Assembly (NCBI RefSeq): GCF_001984175.1
Contig: NZ_MTQP01000047.1
Span: 1 to 64,000, forward strand
DNA from: Saccharothrix sp. ALI-22-I
Lineage (GTDB): Bacteria > Actinomycetota > Actinomycetes > Mycobacteriales > Pseudonocardiaceae
Length of the DNA stretch: 64,000 nt
Direction of reading: 5' to 3'
Shown: one piece after another, positions 9,341 to 17,961 of the stretch
Numbering within the stretch: the stretch's first letter is position 1
How the letters are laid out: each line of letters opens with the position of its first letter
Position numbers and translations under genes: made by a program
Notes under the pieces: generated by a model
Databases searched by the model: none
Told to the model about the DNA's origin: nothing
The model's input: the letters and a program-made list of their open reading frames with translations, nothing else

Positions 9341-11368
9341 ATGTCCACTTTCGACCGCCGGAAGATGTTGGGTCTGCTCAGCGTGAGCGGTGCCGCGGCT
9401 GCCGGTCTGTTGCCCGCCGGTGCCGTCTGGGCCACGGACGGCCCGTCCAGCTACACGCCGACGTGGGAGTCGGTCGACCAACACCCGGCAGCCCCGGAGT
9501 GGTTCCAGGACGCCAAGTTCGGCATCTACTGGCACTGGGGGGCGTTCACCACCCCCGAGTACGGGTACGAGTGGTACGGCCGCGAGATGTACAACGACGG
9601 CACCGGCATCAACAACCACCACAAGGCGACCTACGGCGACCCCCGCACGCAGTGGGGATACACCAAGTTCATCGACGGCGGCGTCGACAAAGCCGGTAAC
9701 CGTGTGCAGTTCCGGCCGGTGCTCAAGTCGCAAGGCGGCAAGTTCGACCCGAACGAGTGGGTCCAGCTGTTCAAGAACGCGGGCGCGCGGATCAGTGGGC
9801 CCGTCGCCGAGCACCACGACGGCTACTCGATGTGGGACAGCCAGGTCAACGAGTGGAACTCGGTCGATCGCGGCCCACGACTGAACCTGCTGAAGCTCTT
9901 CGCGGACGCGGTGCGCGGGCAGAACATGAAGCTGTTCGTATCTATGCACCACTCGTTCAACCACAACGGGTTCTTCCGGTTCGTTCCCCAACAGTCCGAC
10001 CCGAGCCTGAAGAAGCTCTACGGCCAGCTTTCCCGAGCCCAAGAGGACCAACTCTGGTTCGACAAGCTCAAGGAAGTCATCGACCAGGCCCAGCCGGACA
10101 TCATCTACCACGACTTCGCCCTCGACAGCCCCGGCTACTGCCACGGCGACCCAGGCCCGTGCGCGGTCGCCGAGCAACAGCGTCTGAACTTCCTGGCCTA
10201 CTACTTCAACAAGGGCCTGGAGTGGGGCAAGGACGTCGTCACCACCTACAAGCACTTCGACCGAGGCTTCCACAACGCCAGTGCGGTCGAGGACTACGAG
10301 CGCGGCGGCCCGGCGGATCTGGTGTACCCGTACTGGCAGACCGACGAGTCGATCGCCTCCGGCACTTGGAGCTACACCAAGGGGATCAGCTACTACTCGT
10401 CCCAGCAGATGATCCACCAACTCATCGACCGGGTCAGTAAGAACGGCAACATGATGCTCAATGTCGCCCCGACCGCCGAAGGGGAGATCCCACAGGCGCA
10501 GCGCAACGTGCTGAACGACTTCGGGACCTACCTGAACCGCAACGGCGAGTCGATCTACTCCACCCGGGCGTGGGCGGTCTACGGCGAGGGTCCGACCAAG
10601 ATGGGCGGCGGCTCGTTCGTCGCGCCGAAGGTCGGCACAAACACCGACATCCGGTTCACGCGGAGCAAGGACAACCGCGTCCTGTACGCCACCGTCCTCG
10701 GCTGGCCCACCGGCACCCTGAACATCACCACCCTGAACTCGAACCGGATCAACCTGGGCACCCTCACCTCGGTACAGCTGCTCGGCTCGACCGCCGGTAC
10801 CTACGTCAACCTGCCCAGCCGAACCCAGGACGGCTCGGGCCTGCGCATCACCATGCCGTCGAACGCACCGTACAGCGCACCCGCGTACGTCGTGAAGCTG
10901 ACCTTCTCCGGCGCCATCCCCACCCCAGGCGGCGGCACCGGTGGGACCATCCCCACCGGGTGGGCCCGGATCACGAACGTCGCCACCGGGCTGGTCCTGG
11001 ACAGCGGCGGCAACGTCGCGTCCGGCTCACCGCTCAAACAGTGGAACTCCGGCAGCAGCTACAACCTTCAGTGGCAACTGGTCGACGTCGGCAGCGGCTA
11101 CTACCGCCTGGTCAACCGCACCAACGGCATGGTCGCCGACAGCTGGGGCGACACCGCCAACGGGGCAATCGCCAAGCAGGCACCCTGGAACGGCGGCAAC
11201 AACCAGCAATGGCGGCTCAACAGCATGGGCAACGGCCGCTACCAGATCATCAACCGCGGCACCGGCACCTGCCTGGACAGCGGCGGCGACACCACCGCCG
11301 ACTCTCAGGTCAAGCTCTGGGCGCCACAGTCCAGCACCAACCTCCAGTGGACCATCACCGCAGTCTGA
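9341..11368 (+). CDS. Tat-exported GH29 alpha-L-fucosidase with ricin-type lectin domain
   Basis: This 675-residue protein begins with a twin-arginine signal (STFDRRKMLGLL, then an Ala/Gly-rich core ending at AVWA). Residues of roughly 40-460 form a GH29 fucosidase barrel: FGIYWHWGAFTTPEYGYEWY at the start, GPVAEHHDGYSMWDS, and PDIIYHDFALD, whose Asp is placed as the catalytic nucleophile. A beta-sandwich follows. The last 130 residues are a ricin B-type (CBM13) beta-trefoil with three repeats ending in QW motifs (LQWQL, QQWRL, LQWTI). The enzyme should release L-fucose from glycans outside the cell, with the trefoil binding carbohydrate. It stands alone but is 4 kb from a sugar importer, and its own divergent regulator gene is decayed. 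Confidence 0.9.
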   Translation: MSTFDRRKMLGLLSVSGAAAAGLLPAGAVWATDGPSSYTPTWESVDQHPAAPEWFQDAKFGIYWHWGAFTTPEYGYEWYGREMYNDGTGINNHHKATYGDPRTQWGYTKFIDGGVDKAGNRVQFRPVLKSQGGKFDPNEWVQLFKNAGARISGPVAEHHDGYSMWDSQVNEWNSVDRGPRLNLLKLFADAVRGQNMKLFVSMHHSFNHNGFFRFVPQQSDPSLKKLYGQLSRAQEDQLWFDKLKEVIDQAQPDIIYHDFALDSPGYCHGDPGPCAVAEQQRLNFLAYYFNKGLEWGKDVVTTYKHFDRGFHNASAVEDYERGGPADLVYPYWQTDESIASGTWSYTKGISYYSSQQMIHQLIDRVSKNGNMMLNVAPTAEGEIPQAQRNVLNDFGTYLNRNGESIYSTRAWAVYGEGPTKMGGGSFVAPKVGTNTDIRFTRSKDNRVLYATVLGWPTGTLNITTLNSNRINLGTLTSVQLLGSTAGTYVNLPSRTQDGSGLRITMPSNAPYSAPAYVVKLTFSGAIPTPGGGTGGTIPTGWARITNVATGLVLDSGGNVASGSPLKQWNSGSSYNLQWQLVDVGSGYYRLVNRTNGMVADSWGDTANGAIAKQAPWNGGNNQQWRLNSMGNGRYQIINRGTGTCLDSGGDTTADSQVKLWAPQSSTNLQWTITAV

Positions 11369-11396
11369 ACTCCGACCACTGTCCATCGATGCCGGG

Positions 11397-11423
11397 AACC
11401 GTTGGAGCGAAGCGCTCCGGTTC
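11397..11423 (+). terminator. Hairpin terminator after the fucosidase
   Basis: GGAGCG (11404-11409) pairs with CGCTCC (11413-11418) around an AAG loop, and flanking GAACC/GGTTC extends the stem past a small bulge. It lies about 30 bp after the stop codon. Confidence 0.55.
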
Positions 11424-11437
11424 TGGTGGAGTCTCCA

Positions 11438-11839
11438 TCAATGCCGGAGCGCTTCAATATCAAGAAGGCGGTCCACCCGTCCGGCCTGCAGCAGGCGGTC
11501 GCGGAAGTCACCGAGCACGCTGTGGTGGAAGCCGGGATCGTCGAGCTCCAGACCGAGCGCGTACTTGAAGTCGATACGGCAGCGCACGGCCTCGGCGGCC
11601 TCGCGGTCGGACAGTCCCAGCAGGAACTGCAACACGCTCACCGTGGCCAACTGGGCGGGTGAAAGCCCGGGGCGCCCGTTACGCGAGTAACAGTCGGCGA
11701 AGTCCTCGTCCCTCCACAGGCCGCCGAGGCGGTCACGCATCCACATCGCCGTCGTACCACCGGGATTACCGGCACGAGCCATCCGCGCGGTGAGCTCCGG
11801 GACCTCCGCCGCCGGCCGGGGACCAACAGGTAAGGACAT
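11438..11839 (-). pseudogene. N-terminal fragment of an IS1182-type transposase
   Basis: The 133 residues include the conserved N-terminal domain of IS1182/IS5-like transposases: GRPGLSPAQLATVSVLQFLL, LSDREAAEAVRCRIDFKYAL and DDPGFHHSVLGDFRDRLL. Family members are usually around 500 residues, so roughly three quarters is missing, including the whole DDE catalytic part. The frame stops at 11438, next to the fucosidase terminator, so the deletion endpoint lies there. No terminal repeat was found. Confidence 0.8.
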
Positions 11840-12172
11840 CTGACCACCTCAGGGAGCGTTACGACTTCACCGACCACGAAAGCCTCACTGTTACCTACCG
11901 GTCACCATCCACGACACGCCAGCTGCTTCAAGATTCCCGACAGAGTCAAGCCAGGGCCAGCGCCAACGGCAGCAACCCAACTCAGCGGCCAACTGCTGAA
12001 CCTGGTCAACTGGCTGCTCGGGCAGCTTGTACCGCAGGTACGCGATCGCCTCGCCGGTGCGTTCGTTGCGGGCCGACTGCACCGCGAGCGCGAGTTGTGC
12101 GGCGCGGCGGCTTCCAGCTGGCGTGGTGCGGCACGGCGCCGACGATGTGGCTCGATGAGGGCGGACCGTGTG
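11840..12172. other. Gene-poor stretch with a possible coding scrap
   Basis: This 330-bp stretch has no intact gene. On the minus strand around 12110-11960, one frame reads AAQLALAVQSARNERTGEAI and continues into YLRYKLPEQPVDQVQQLAAE, which has protein-like composition and may be a scrap of a lost gene. I could not assign it to a family. The right end contains the promoter region of the following regulator. Confidence 0.3.
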
Positions 12173-12958
12173 ATGAGCCATACTAATCTGGTGGGTGAAA
12201 CGGGTCACGGCAAGGTCGAGACGTTCGTACCGGAGGCGGACGGGGGTGCCACCTACCGGCCGGGTTATACCCGGGCGGCAGAGCGGATCCTGCAGTTCAT
12301 CACCGAGCAGGGCTTCGTGCCAGGTGACCGGCTACCCACCGAGGCGCGGTTCGCCGAGATCCTCGGTATCAGCCGCACGATCACCCGGGACGCGCTGAAG
12401 ACCCTCGCGGCCACCGGCCGGATCAGCACGCAGCGCGGGCGGGGCATCTTCGTCGCCGATCCGGCGGACGCGCCGGTGTCGCCGGTGGCCGGGTTCGTGC
12501 CGACTGACATTGCCCACATCATGGATATGTTCGAGTTCCGAGGGGTGCAGGAACGGGCTGCGGCCGGCCTGGCCGCGAAGCGGGCTACGCCGGGCGAGTT
12601 GGTTGCCATCGACGAGGCCCTCGACGCGTATGCCCGGTCGCTGGAGGCTGCGGATCCGAGGGTGATGGCGGCCGCCGACGAGTCCTTCCACCGTGCCGTC
12701 GCCAGGGCTGCCCACAATATGTTCTTGCTCGACTCGATCGCGACCGTTCAGGGTCTGCAACGGCGGGTGGTGGCGGCGGCGTTCGGCGGATTCAGCGGTG
12801 GTCCGGTGGCCACCGCTTTGGCGGAACACCGTCAGATCCTCGAGGCCGTCCGACGCGGAGACGCCGAACAGGCAGGCATCGCGGCCCTGGCGCACGTCGA
12901 GCGCACCCGCCTGAGTTACCAGGCGGAGATCGATCGGCGAGTCTTCCGGTCGTACTGA
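12173..12958 (+). CDS. FadR-type GntR family regulator
   Basis: This 261-residue regulator has a winged helix at about 30-95 (AAERILQFITEQGFVPGDRL, then ISRTITRDALKTLAATGRIS and RGRGIFVADP) and an all-helical FCD ligand-binding domain (FRGVQERAAAGLAAKRATPG, ESFHRAVARAAHNMFLLDSI, ALAEHRQILEAVRRGDAEQA). FCD proteins usually sense small organic or sugar acids. It is upstream of and codirectional with the enolase-superfamily enzyme and ABC importer genes, separated by 316 bp that hold a 13-bp palindrome of the GntR type, so it probably regulates them. ATG 12173 is preferred, with the purine-rich GAGGGCGGA upstream; GTG or earlier starts are possible. Confidence 0.85.
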   Translation: MSHTNLVGETGHGKVETFVPEADGGATYRPGYTRAAERILQFITEQGFVPGDRLPTEARFAEILGISRTITRDALKTLAATGRISTQRGRGIFVADPADAPVSPVAGFVPTDIAHIMDMFEFRGVQERAAAGLAAKRATPGELVAIDEALDAYARSLEAADPRVMAAADESFHRAVARAAHNMFLLDSIATVQGLQRRVVAAAFGGFSGGPVATALAEHRQILEAVRRGDAEQAGIAALAHVERTRLSYQAEIDRRVFRSY

Positions 12959-13036
12959 CCGCAAGCACGGGGCAGGACCGACAGGCAGATATCTGTCGTT
13001 CTCGACCCCCTCTCAAGACTTGCTTCATCTACGTCA

Positions 13037-13228
13037 AATGAAGCTGGTTAATCTCTCTGATCCAGCGCTTTCCGCCGCGCCTGCCTCGTCCTCGTTCTGC
13101 CTGGGGCAGAAGGTTGATATGCGTCTTCTGGCGCCCGCACCGGCTCAATTGTGTCCAAAATGGGGCCTACTCATTTCGATCAGTGACTGATATGTTGTGC
13201 ACCTCACACGAGATGTACCAGCTTCATT
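13037..13228. repeat. Widely spaced 12-bp inverted repeat in the promoter region
   Basis: AATGAAGCTGGT at 13037-13048 recurs as its exact complement ACCAGCTTCATT at 13217-13228, 168 bp apart, on either side of the candidate promoter. A further half-site GCTTCAT at 13022-13028 forms a local dyad with the first copy. This arrangement could allow a looped regulator complex. The rest of the 316-bp gap between 12958 and 13275 shows no coding signal. Confidence 0.5.
13179..13191. promoter_or_regulatory. Candidate FadR/GntR operator
   Basis: ATCAGTGACTGAT is a perfect 13-bp palindrome centred on position 13185, 84 bp upstream of the enolase-superfamily gene. Its GT-N-AC core is the pattern expected for FadR-subfamily GntR operators. 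The most likely ligand is the regulator encoded just upstream at 12173. Confidence 0.55.
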
Positions 13229-13274
13229 GACCGCCGATGCTGTATCGCCCTGCCCCGCCCGGACCGGAGTCACC

Positions 13275-14363
13275 GTGCGCATCACCCACGTAGAAGCCTT
13301 CTCTGCCGACGTCGCCGCTCCGGAGCCGCCCTTCCGGTGGCGTGACGGGTTGCGCGGCGGGTCCGGCGGACAGGTCGGCATCATCCGCATCGGCACCGAC
13401 ACGGGTGCGACCGGTGTGGCAACCGCGCACAAGCCGGGCTCCGCCGTCGTTCTGCGGGAGCTCGTCGACCGCGTGCTGCGCCCGGAACTGGTCGGCGCCG
13501 ACCCGTTGCAGCGCGAGTGGCTGTGGGAGCGCCTCTGGAACGTCGACCGCACCGAGTATCTGCCTATTCACCTGCTCGGCGTCGTCGACACAGCGCTGTG
13601 GGACCTGGCCGGGCGGGTGCACGGCGCCCCGTGCTGGCAACTGCTCGGCGGCTACCGCACGCGCATCCCTGCGTACGCGTCGACCGTGACCTTCGATTCG
13701 ATCGAGGAGTACCTCGACGTTGCGGACCAGTGTTTGGCGCTCGGCTATTCGGCCATCAAGCTGCACGCCTGGGGCGATCGCGATCGCGATACCCGGCTGA
13801 TCCAGGCGATGCGGGCGCACGTCGGTCCGGACGTCCCGTTGATGTACGACGGCTCCGCGGCGTTCGACCTCGCGGACGCTGTGCACGTCGGCGACGCCCT
13901 GACCGAGTGTGGCTACCTCTGGTACGAGGAACCGATCCGGGAGTACAGCATCACGGCGTATCGGCGGCTCGCCGAGCGGGTCGGCGTGCCGCTCAACGTG
14001 GCGGAGACGATCCCCGGGGTGCATCTGAGCACGGCCGACTTCATTGCTGCCGGTTGCGCGACCTACGTCCGGACGAGTGCGGCCCTGCGCGGCGGAATGA
14101 CCGGTGCGATGCGGATCGCCCACCTAGCGGACGCCTACCGGCTGCGCGCCGAGGTGCACGGCAACACCCAGTCGGCTCGGCATCTGTGTATGGCGATCCC
14201 CAACACCACTTACTACGAGTCCCTCGTGACCGCCAACCCCGTACGCAAGGAATCGGGCGTCGAACCGGACGGCTCGGTCTTGGCGCCCCGCGACCACGGG
14301 ATCGGCCTCGCACCCGGGCCGGCCTATCCCGCCGCGCTCGGGGAGTACGTATGCGTCCCATGA
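13275..14363 (+). CDS. Mandelate racemase/muconate lactonizing family enzyme (acid-sugar dehydratase-like)
   Basis: This 362-residue enolase-superfamily protein starts at GTG 13275 with GGAG five bases upstream (reading VRITHVEAFSADV). It has the expected capping domain, then a barrel with a Lys-x-His motif (YSAIKLHAWGD) and three acidic metal ligands in MYDGS, YEEPI and AETIPG. A His in EVHGNTQS and a Glu in NTTYYES complete the usual mandelate-racemase-subgroup set. Such enzymes mostly dehydrate sugar acids by abstracting an alpha proton. The context of fucosidase, importer and regulator suggests L-fuconate or a related sugar acid, but the length and motif do not decide the substrate. It begins a codirectional run with the importer genes. 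Confidence 0.85.
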   Translation: MRITHVEAFSADVAAPEPPFRWRDGLRGGSGGQVGIIRIGTDTGATGVATAHKPGSAVVLRELVDRVLRPELVGADPLQREWLWERLWNVDRTEYLPIHLLGVVDTALWDLAGRVHGAPCWQLLGGYRTRIPAYASTVTFDSIEEYLDVADQCLALGYSAIKLHAWGDRDRDTRLIQAMRAHVGPDVPLMYDGSAAFDLADAVHVGDALTECGYLWYEEPIREYSITAYRRLAERVGVPLNVAETIPGVHLSTADFIAAGCATYVRTSAALRGGMTGAMRIAHLADAYRLRAEVHGNTQSARHLCMAIPNTTYYESLVTANPVRKESGVEPDGSVLAPRDHGIGLAPGPAYPAALGEYVCVP

Positions 14364-14412
14364 CCGGCTGCCCGCATCACCACGACGACATGACCATTCC
14401 TGGGAGGAATAC

Positions 14413-15771
14413 ATGATTACCCCGTCGACCAGGACAGGTCCGCGTCGAGCCCGTGCGCTGGTGGCCGTGATGACGGCCGCATCGCTGATCACCGCCTGCG
14501 CGGACGCCGACCCCAACCGGGACGGCGCCCAGCGAGCCGCCGCCGGCCCGTTCAGCCCGGCGCCGCAGGATCCGTCGAGCGAGATCACTGTATGGGTGGA
14601 CGCGACCAGGACCGCCGCGGTCGAGGCCTACCGCGAGGCTCACCCGGAGGTGAAGATCAAGGCGGTCACCTACAGCGGTGGCGCGAACGGAAGCACCGAG
14701 CTGCGGACCAAGGTCGAGCTGTTCAACCGTACCGGTGAAGGGTGGCCCGACGTTGTCTGGCCGAACGTCCAGGACCTCGCCTGGGCGACCACGGGGGCGA
14801 CCCCGTTCGCCGCTCCACTCGACACGCTGGTCGACAGGTCCGTGCTCGACGGGTACGTCAAGGGCGCGCTCGACCAATGCACCGTGGGAGGAAAGGTCTA
14901 CTGCCTGCGCAACGATCTGGCCCAGAACGTGCTCTGGTACAACAAGAAGCTCATGGACCAGTTCGGCTACCAGGTCCCCACGACCTGGGAGCAGTGGCAG
15001 CAACTGGGCCTGCGGGTGGGCAGAGAGCACCCGGGATACCTGGTCGGTGAGGTGGGTAGCCCGACTACGCCGCACATCTACTTCTGGGGCAGCCAGTGCC
15101 CGGCCAGCGTTCTCACCGGGGACAAGACGGTGACCGTCGACCTCCGGGACCCCACGTGCACAAGAATGGCGCAGCTGCTCGATCCGTTGCTGAGTGCCGG
15201 TGCGCTGGGCACCCGTAACAAGTGGGACACCGGCTTCATCAAGGAGCAGGCCGCCAAGATCCTCATGATGCCGGGGCCCGCCTGGTACGGCCAGGCACTG
15301 TTCAACGCCGGCTACCACACCCCCCAGGGAGAGATCGCGGCCGCTGCACCGCTGAAGTTCGCGGCGGACGCCGAGACCTGGACCGGCGCCGTCGGCGGGG
15401 GGATGTGGTTCATCTCCTCCCACAGTCGCAATCTCAAGGCCGCCGTCGACTTCGCCACCTGGGTCACCACCGACCCCGGATACACGGCGACCGCCGCGAC
15501 CTACCCCGCCTACGGCCCTGCGGCAACCGGCTGGCTGGCGGCCCAACAGGCGTCCGGCTACTACGCCAACGACATCGGCCCGGTCCTGCAACAGGCCGCC
15601 CCGCGGATCTGGACCAAGTGGGCGGTCAGCACGCTGTACAGCCAGGAGGCGATCTACGCCGCGACCATGGTGCCGGCGCTCTCCTCAGGCAAGTCCGTCT
15701 CATCGCAGATGGACGTGTGGCAGCAGGCGATCGTCAACAAGGCCACCGCACTCGGCTACAAGGTCAACTGA
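14413..15771 (+). CDS. Sugar ABC importer, lipoprotein substrate-binding protein
   Basis: This 452-residue family-1 extracellular solute-binding protein carries a type II signal with lipobox LITAC at about residue 28, so it is a membrane-anchored lipoprotein. SSEITVWVDATRTAAVEAYR and LRNDLAQNVLWYNKKLMDQF are typical of carbohydrate binders. GGGAGGA sits six bases before the ATG. It is the first importer gene and is followed, three bases after its stop, by the first permease. No ATPase gene is present; such actinobacterial importers commonly share an MsiK-type ATPase encoded elsewhere. Confidence 0.9.
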   Translation: MITPSTRTGPRRARALVAVMTAASLITACADADPNRDGAQRAAAGPFSPAPQDPSSEITVWVDATRTAAVEAYREAHPEVKIKAVTYSGGANGSTELRTKVELFNRTGEGWPDVVWPNVQDLAWATTGATPFAAPLDTLVDRSVLDGYVKGALDQCTVGGKVYCLRNDLAQNVLWYNKKLMDQFGYQVPTTWEQWQQLGLRVGREHPGYLVGEVGSPTTPHIYFWGSQCPASVLTGDKTVTVDLRDPTCTRMAQLLDPLLSAGALGTRNKWDTGFIKEQAAKILMMPGPAWYGQALFNAGYHTPQGEIAAAAPLKFAADAETWTGAVGGGMWFISSHSRNLKAAVDFATWVTTDPGYTATAATYPAYGPAATGWLAAQQASGYYANDIGPVLQQAAPRIWTKWAVSTLYSQEAIYAATMVPALSSGKSVSSQMDVWQQAIVNKATALGYKVN

Positions 15772-15774
15772 TCG

Positions 15775-16719
15775 ATGGTGGCGACCGGAACTCCCCAGGC
15801 ACGGGTCGGCGCGAGCCGGCCCGGTATCCGGGCGGCGAAGCCCCGCGGGCGGCGTGTCGGCAGCGGCCGTGTCGGCTACCTCTTCGTGGCCGGCTACACG
15901 ATTCTCCTGCTGCTGTTCGGCGTGGCGCCGGTGGCCTATGCCCTGTGGCTGTCGGTGACCAACTCCAGCGGGCAGTTGGTGGGCCTGGGCAACTTCACTC
16001 GGGTGTTCGCCGACTACCGGTTCGGCCCGGTCTTCGCCCACATCGGGCTCTACCTGGTCCTGTGGCTCATCAGCCTGATGGTGCTGGTGGTGACGCTGGC
16101 CCTGATGCTGCACGGCCGGCTGAAGCGGACGAGCGCGGTGGTCCGGTTCCTCTGCTACCTGCCGGGCGCTTTCGCCGGAGCGTCGAGCGTTCTGATCTGG
16201 CTGATCCTGCTCGACCCGGTCGCGAGTCCGATCGGTCCGGTGCTGCGGGCAGTCGGCTGGAGCAGCGCGGCACAGGTCGTGGCGCCGGAGAATCTGCCGG
16301 TGATCTTCATGATCATCGCCTTCTGGACGGGCGCCGGCAGCTGGATCGTCATCATGTACGGCGCGCTCAACGGTATTCCACACGAGGTCATCGAGGCGGC
16401 CCGGATCGACGGGGCCGGCGCACTGCAGATCGCACTTCGGATACAGCTCCCGATGTTGCGTAAGTGGATCGCGTACATGTTGATCCTCGCCTTCGCCGGC
16501 GGGGCCCAACTGTTCGTCGAACCGCAACTCGTGGGTACGGCAAGCTTCGGGCAGGTGCCCGACGACTGGTCGCCCAACCAACTCAGCTACCAGTACGCGT
16601 TCGTCGCTGCCGACTTCAACGGCGCGGCGGCCATCGCGGTCGTCCTGCTCGTGCTGAGCCTCGGCTGCGCCGCAGCCGCCGTATTCAAGGCTGGGCTGTT
16701 CGAGAGGGGCCACTCGTGA
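15775..16719 (+). CDS. Sugar ABC importer permease 1 (MalF-like)
   Basis: This 314-residue integral membrane protein has six hydrophobic segments beginning with VGYLFVAGYTILLLLFGVAP. The MalF/MalG-type EAA loop is seen in EVIEAARIDGAGALQIALRI. It starts three bases after the binding-protein stop and its last codon overlaps the GTG of the second permease, so the three genes should be translated together. It forms the membrane channel with permease 2. Confidence 0.9.
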   Translation: MVATGTPQARVGASRPGIRAAKPRGRRVGSGRVGYLFVAGYTILLLLFGVAPVAYALWLSVTNSSGQLVGLGNFTRVFADYRFGPVFAHIGLYLVLWLISLMVLVVTLALMLHGRLKRTSAVVRFLCYLPGAFAGASSVLIWLILLDPVASPIGPVLRAVGWSSAAQVVAPENLPVIFMIIAFWTGAGSWIVIMYGALNGIPHEVIEAARIDGAGALQIALRIQLPMLRKWIAYMLILAFAGGAQLFVEPQLVGTASFGQVPDDWSPNQLSYQYAFVAADFNGAAAIAVVLLVLSLGCAAAAVFKAGLFERGHS

Positions 16720-17636
16720 CCAATCCGTCGTCGATCGCGAGCCGGGTCCCCGCCGGCCGGAACCGGGCAAGCGCGACATCAGTGGCCGCCCGGGTCGCCT
16801 GGGTGATGGTAGTCGGCGTCTTTCTGTGCTTCTTCGCCCTGCCGATCGCCTGGATGCTGCTCGCCCCGACCCGGAGCGACGCGGGAATCGTGCACGGTGC
16901 TCCGTTCACCTTCGGCTCGCTGGACGACCTCGCGGCCAGCTGGCGGCACCTCTACGACTTCCAGTCGCACGCGATCGTCACCTGGGTGGGCAATTCGGCG
17001 CTGTATTCGTTCTCGGCGCTCGCCATCACGCTGGTCACCGCTGTGCCCGCCGGCTACGCCCTGGCCACAACCCGCTTTCGAGGGAGGGTCGCGCTGTTGA
17101 CAGCCACCCTGATGGTGATGTTGATGCCCAACGCCACCCTGGTGCTGCCGCTCTACCTCGAGATGAACGCGCTCGGCCTGGACGGCTCGCGGTTGAGCGT
17201 CATCCTGCCGCTTTCGTTCTTCCCGTTCGGGGTGTACCTGACCTACATCTACTACTCCACTACCGTCTCCGGCGACCTGCTGGACGCGGCCCGCATGGAC
17301 GGCGCGAGTGAGTGGACGGTCTTCCGGCGGATCGCGCTGCCCCTGGCCCGGCCGGTGGTCGCTCTGGTCGCCTTCTTCAGCTTCGTGGAGAGCTGGAACA
17401 ACTTCTTCCTGCCGTTCGTGATGCTGCCCGACAGCGAGCAGTATCCGGCCCAGGTAGGGCTGAACACCTTGTTGACCGCCTCGCCGATGTTCAACTCCTC
17501 AAGCGGCATCTCGGAGATCCTCCGGCCCGAGTTGGCGCTGGCTGCCTTGCTCACCAGCATCCCGGTCCTGATTGTCTTTCTCTTCTCCCAGCGCGCACTG
17601 GTCTCCGGCATGACCGCCGGGGCGACGAAGGAGTAG
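16716..17636 (+). CDS. Sugar ABC importer permease 2 (MalG-like)
   Basis: The 306-residue protein starts at GTG 16716, overlapping the previous stop by four bases. It has six membrane segments and the EAA-loop sequence [40 protein letters not shown] is characteristic of MalG-type permeases. It completes the importer; the next reading frame downstream is the remnant of an enolase-superfamily gene. Confidence 0.9.
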   Translation: MTNPSSIASRVPAGRNRASATSVAARVAWVMVVGVFLCFFALPIAWMLLAPTRSDAGIVHGAPFTFGSLDDLAASWRHLYDFQSHAIVTWVGNSALYSFSALAITLVTAVPAGYALATTRFRGRVALLTATLMVMLMPNATLVLPLYLEMNALGLDGSRLSVILPLSFFPFGVYLTYIYYSTTVSGDLLDAARMDGASEWTVFRRIALPLARPVVALVAFFSFVESWNNFFLPFVMLPDSEQYPAQVGLNTLLTASPMFNSSSGISEILRPELALAALLTSIPVLIVFLFSQRALVSGMTAGATKE

Positions 17637-17638
17637 CC

Positions 17639-17870
17639 GTGCGGATCGTACGAGCGACGGTGAACGGCCGTGAGTTGGCGGTGGCCGGCTACCTGCGCGA
17701 CCACGTCTGTCCTCTGCTGATCGGTATGGACGCGCACCGGATCAAGCACATCTGGCACTACCTGTACCGCGGGGCCTACTGGCGGCGGGGCCCGACCACC
17801 ATGGCGGCCACCGCAGCGGTGGACCCTGCCCGTTGCTCTCCTGGCCGACGGAACCATCCACCACTGGTGA
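17639..17870 (+). pseudogene. RspA-type enolase-superfamily gene with large internal deletions
   Basis: Only short pieces survive, in order. First come GTG 17639 and MRIVRATV. Next is [20 protein letters not shown], followed by [20 protein letters not shown] and [12 protein letters not shown]. The frame then changes near 17824, and the fragment [14 protein letters not shown] ends at TGA 17870. These are the N-terminal and extreme C-terminal signatures of the mannonate/galactonate dehydratase-like (RspA) family, normally about 400 residues. Some 300 codons, including all catalytic residues, are missing, along with a short piece after residue 8. The gene follows the permease by two bases and was evidently the fifth member of the operon. 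Confidence 0.8.
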
Positions 17871-17961
17871 TGCGCCCGGCCCGACATCCTCGCCGGGCGG
17901 TACACCGAGATCCATCCGGGTCACCACCCTTCCGCAACCACCGAGCAAGGAGTGGAACGCC

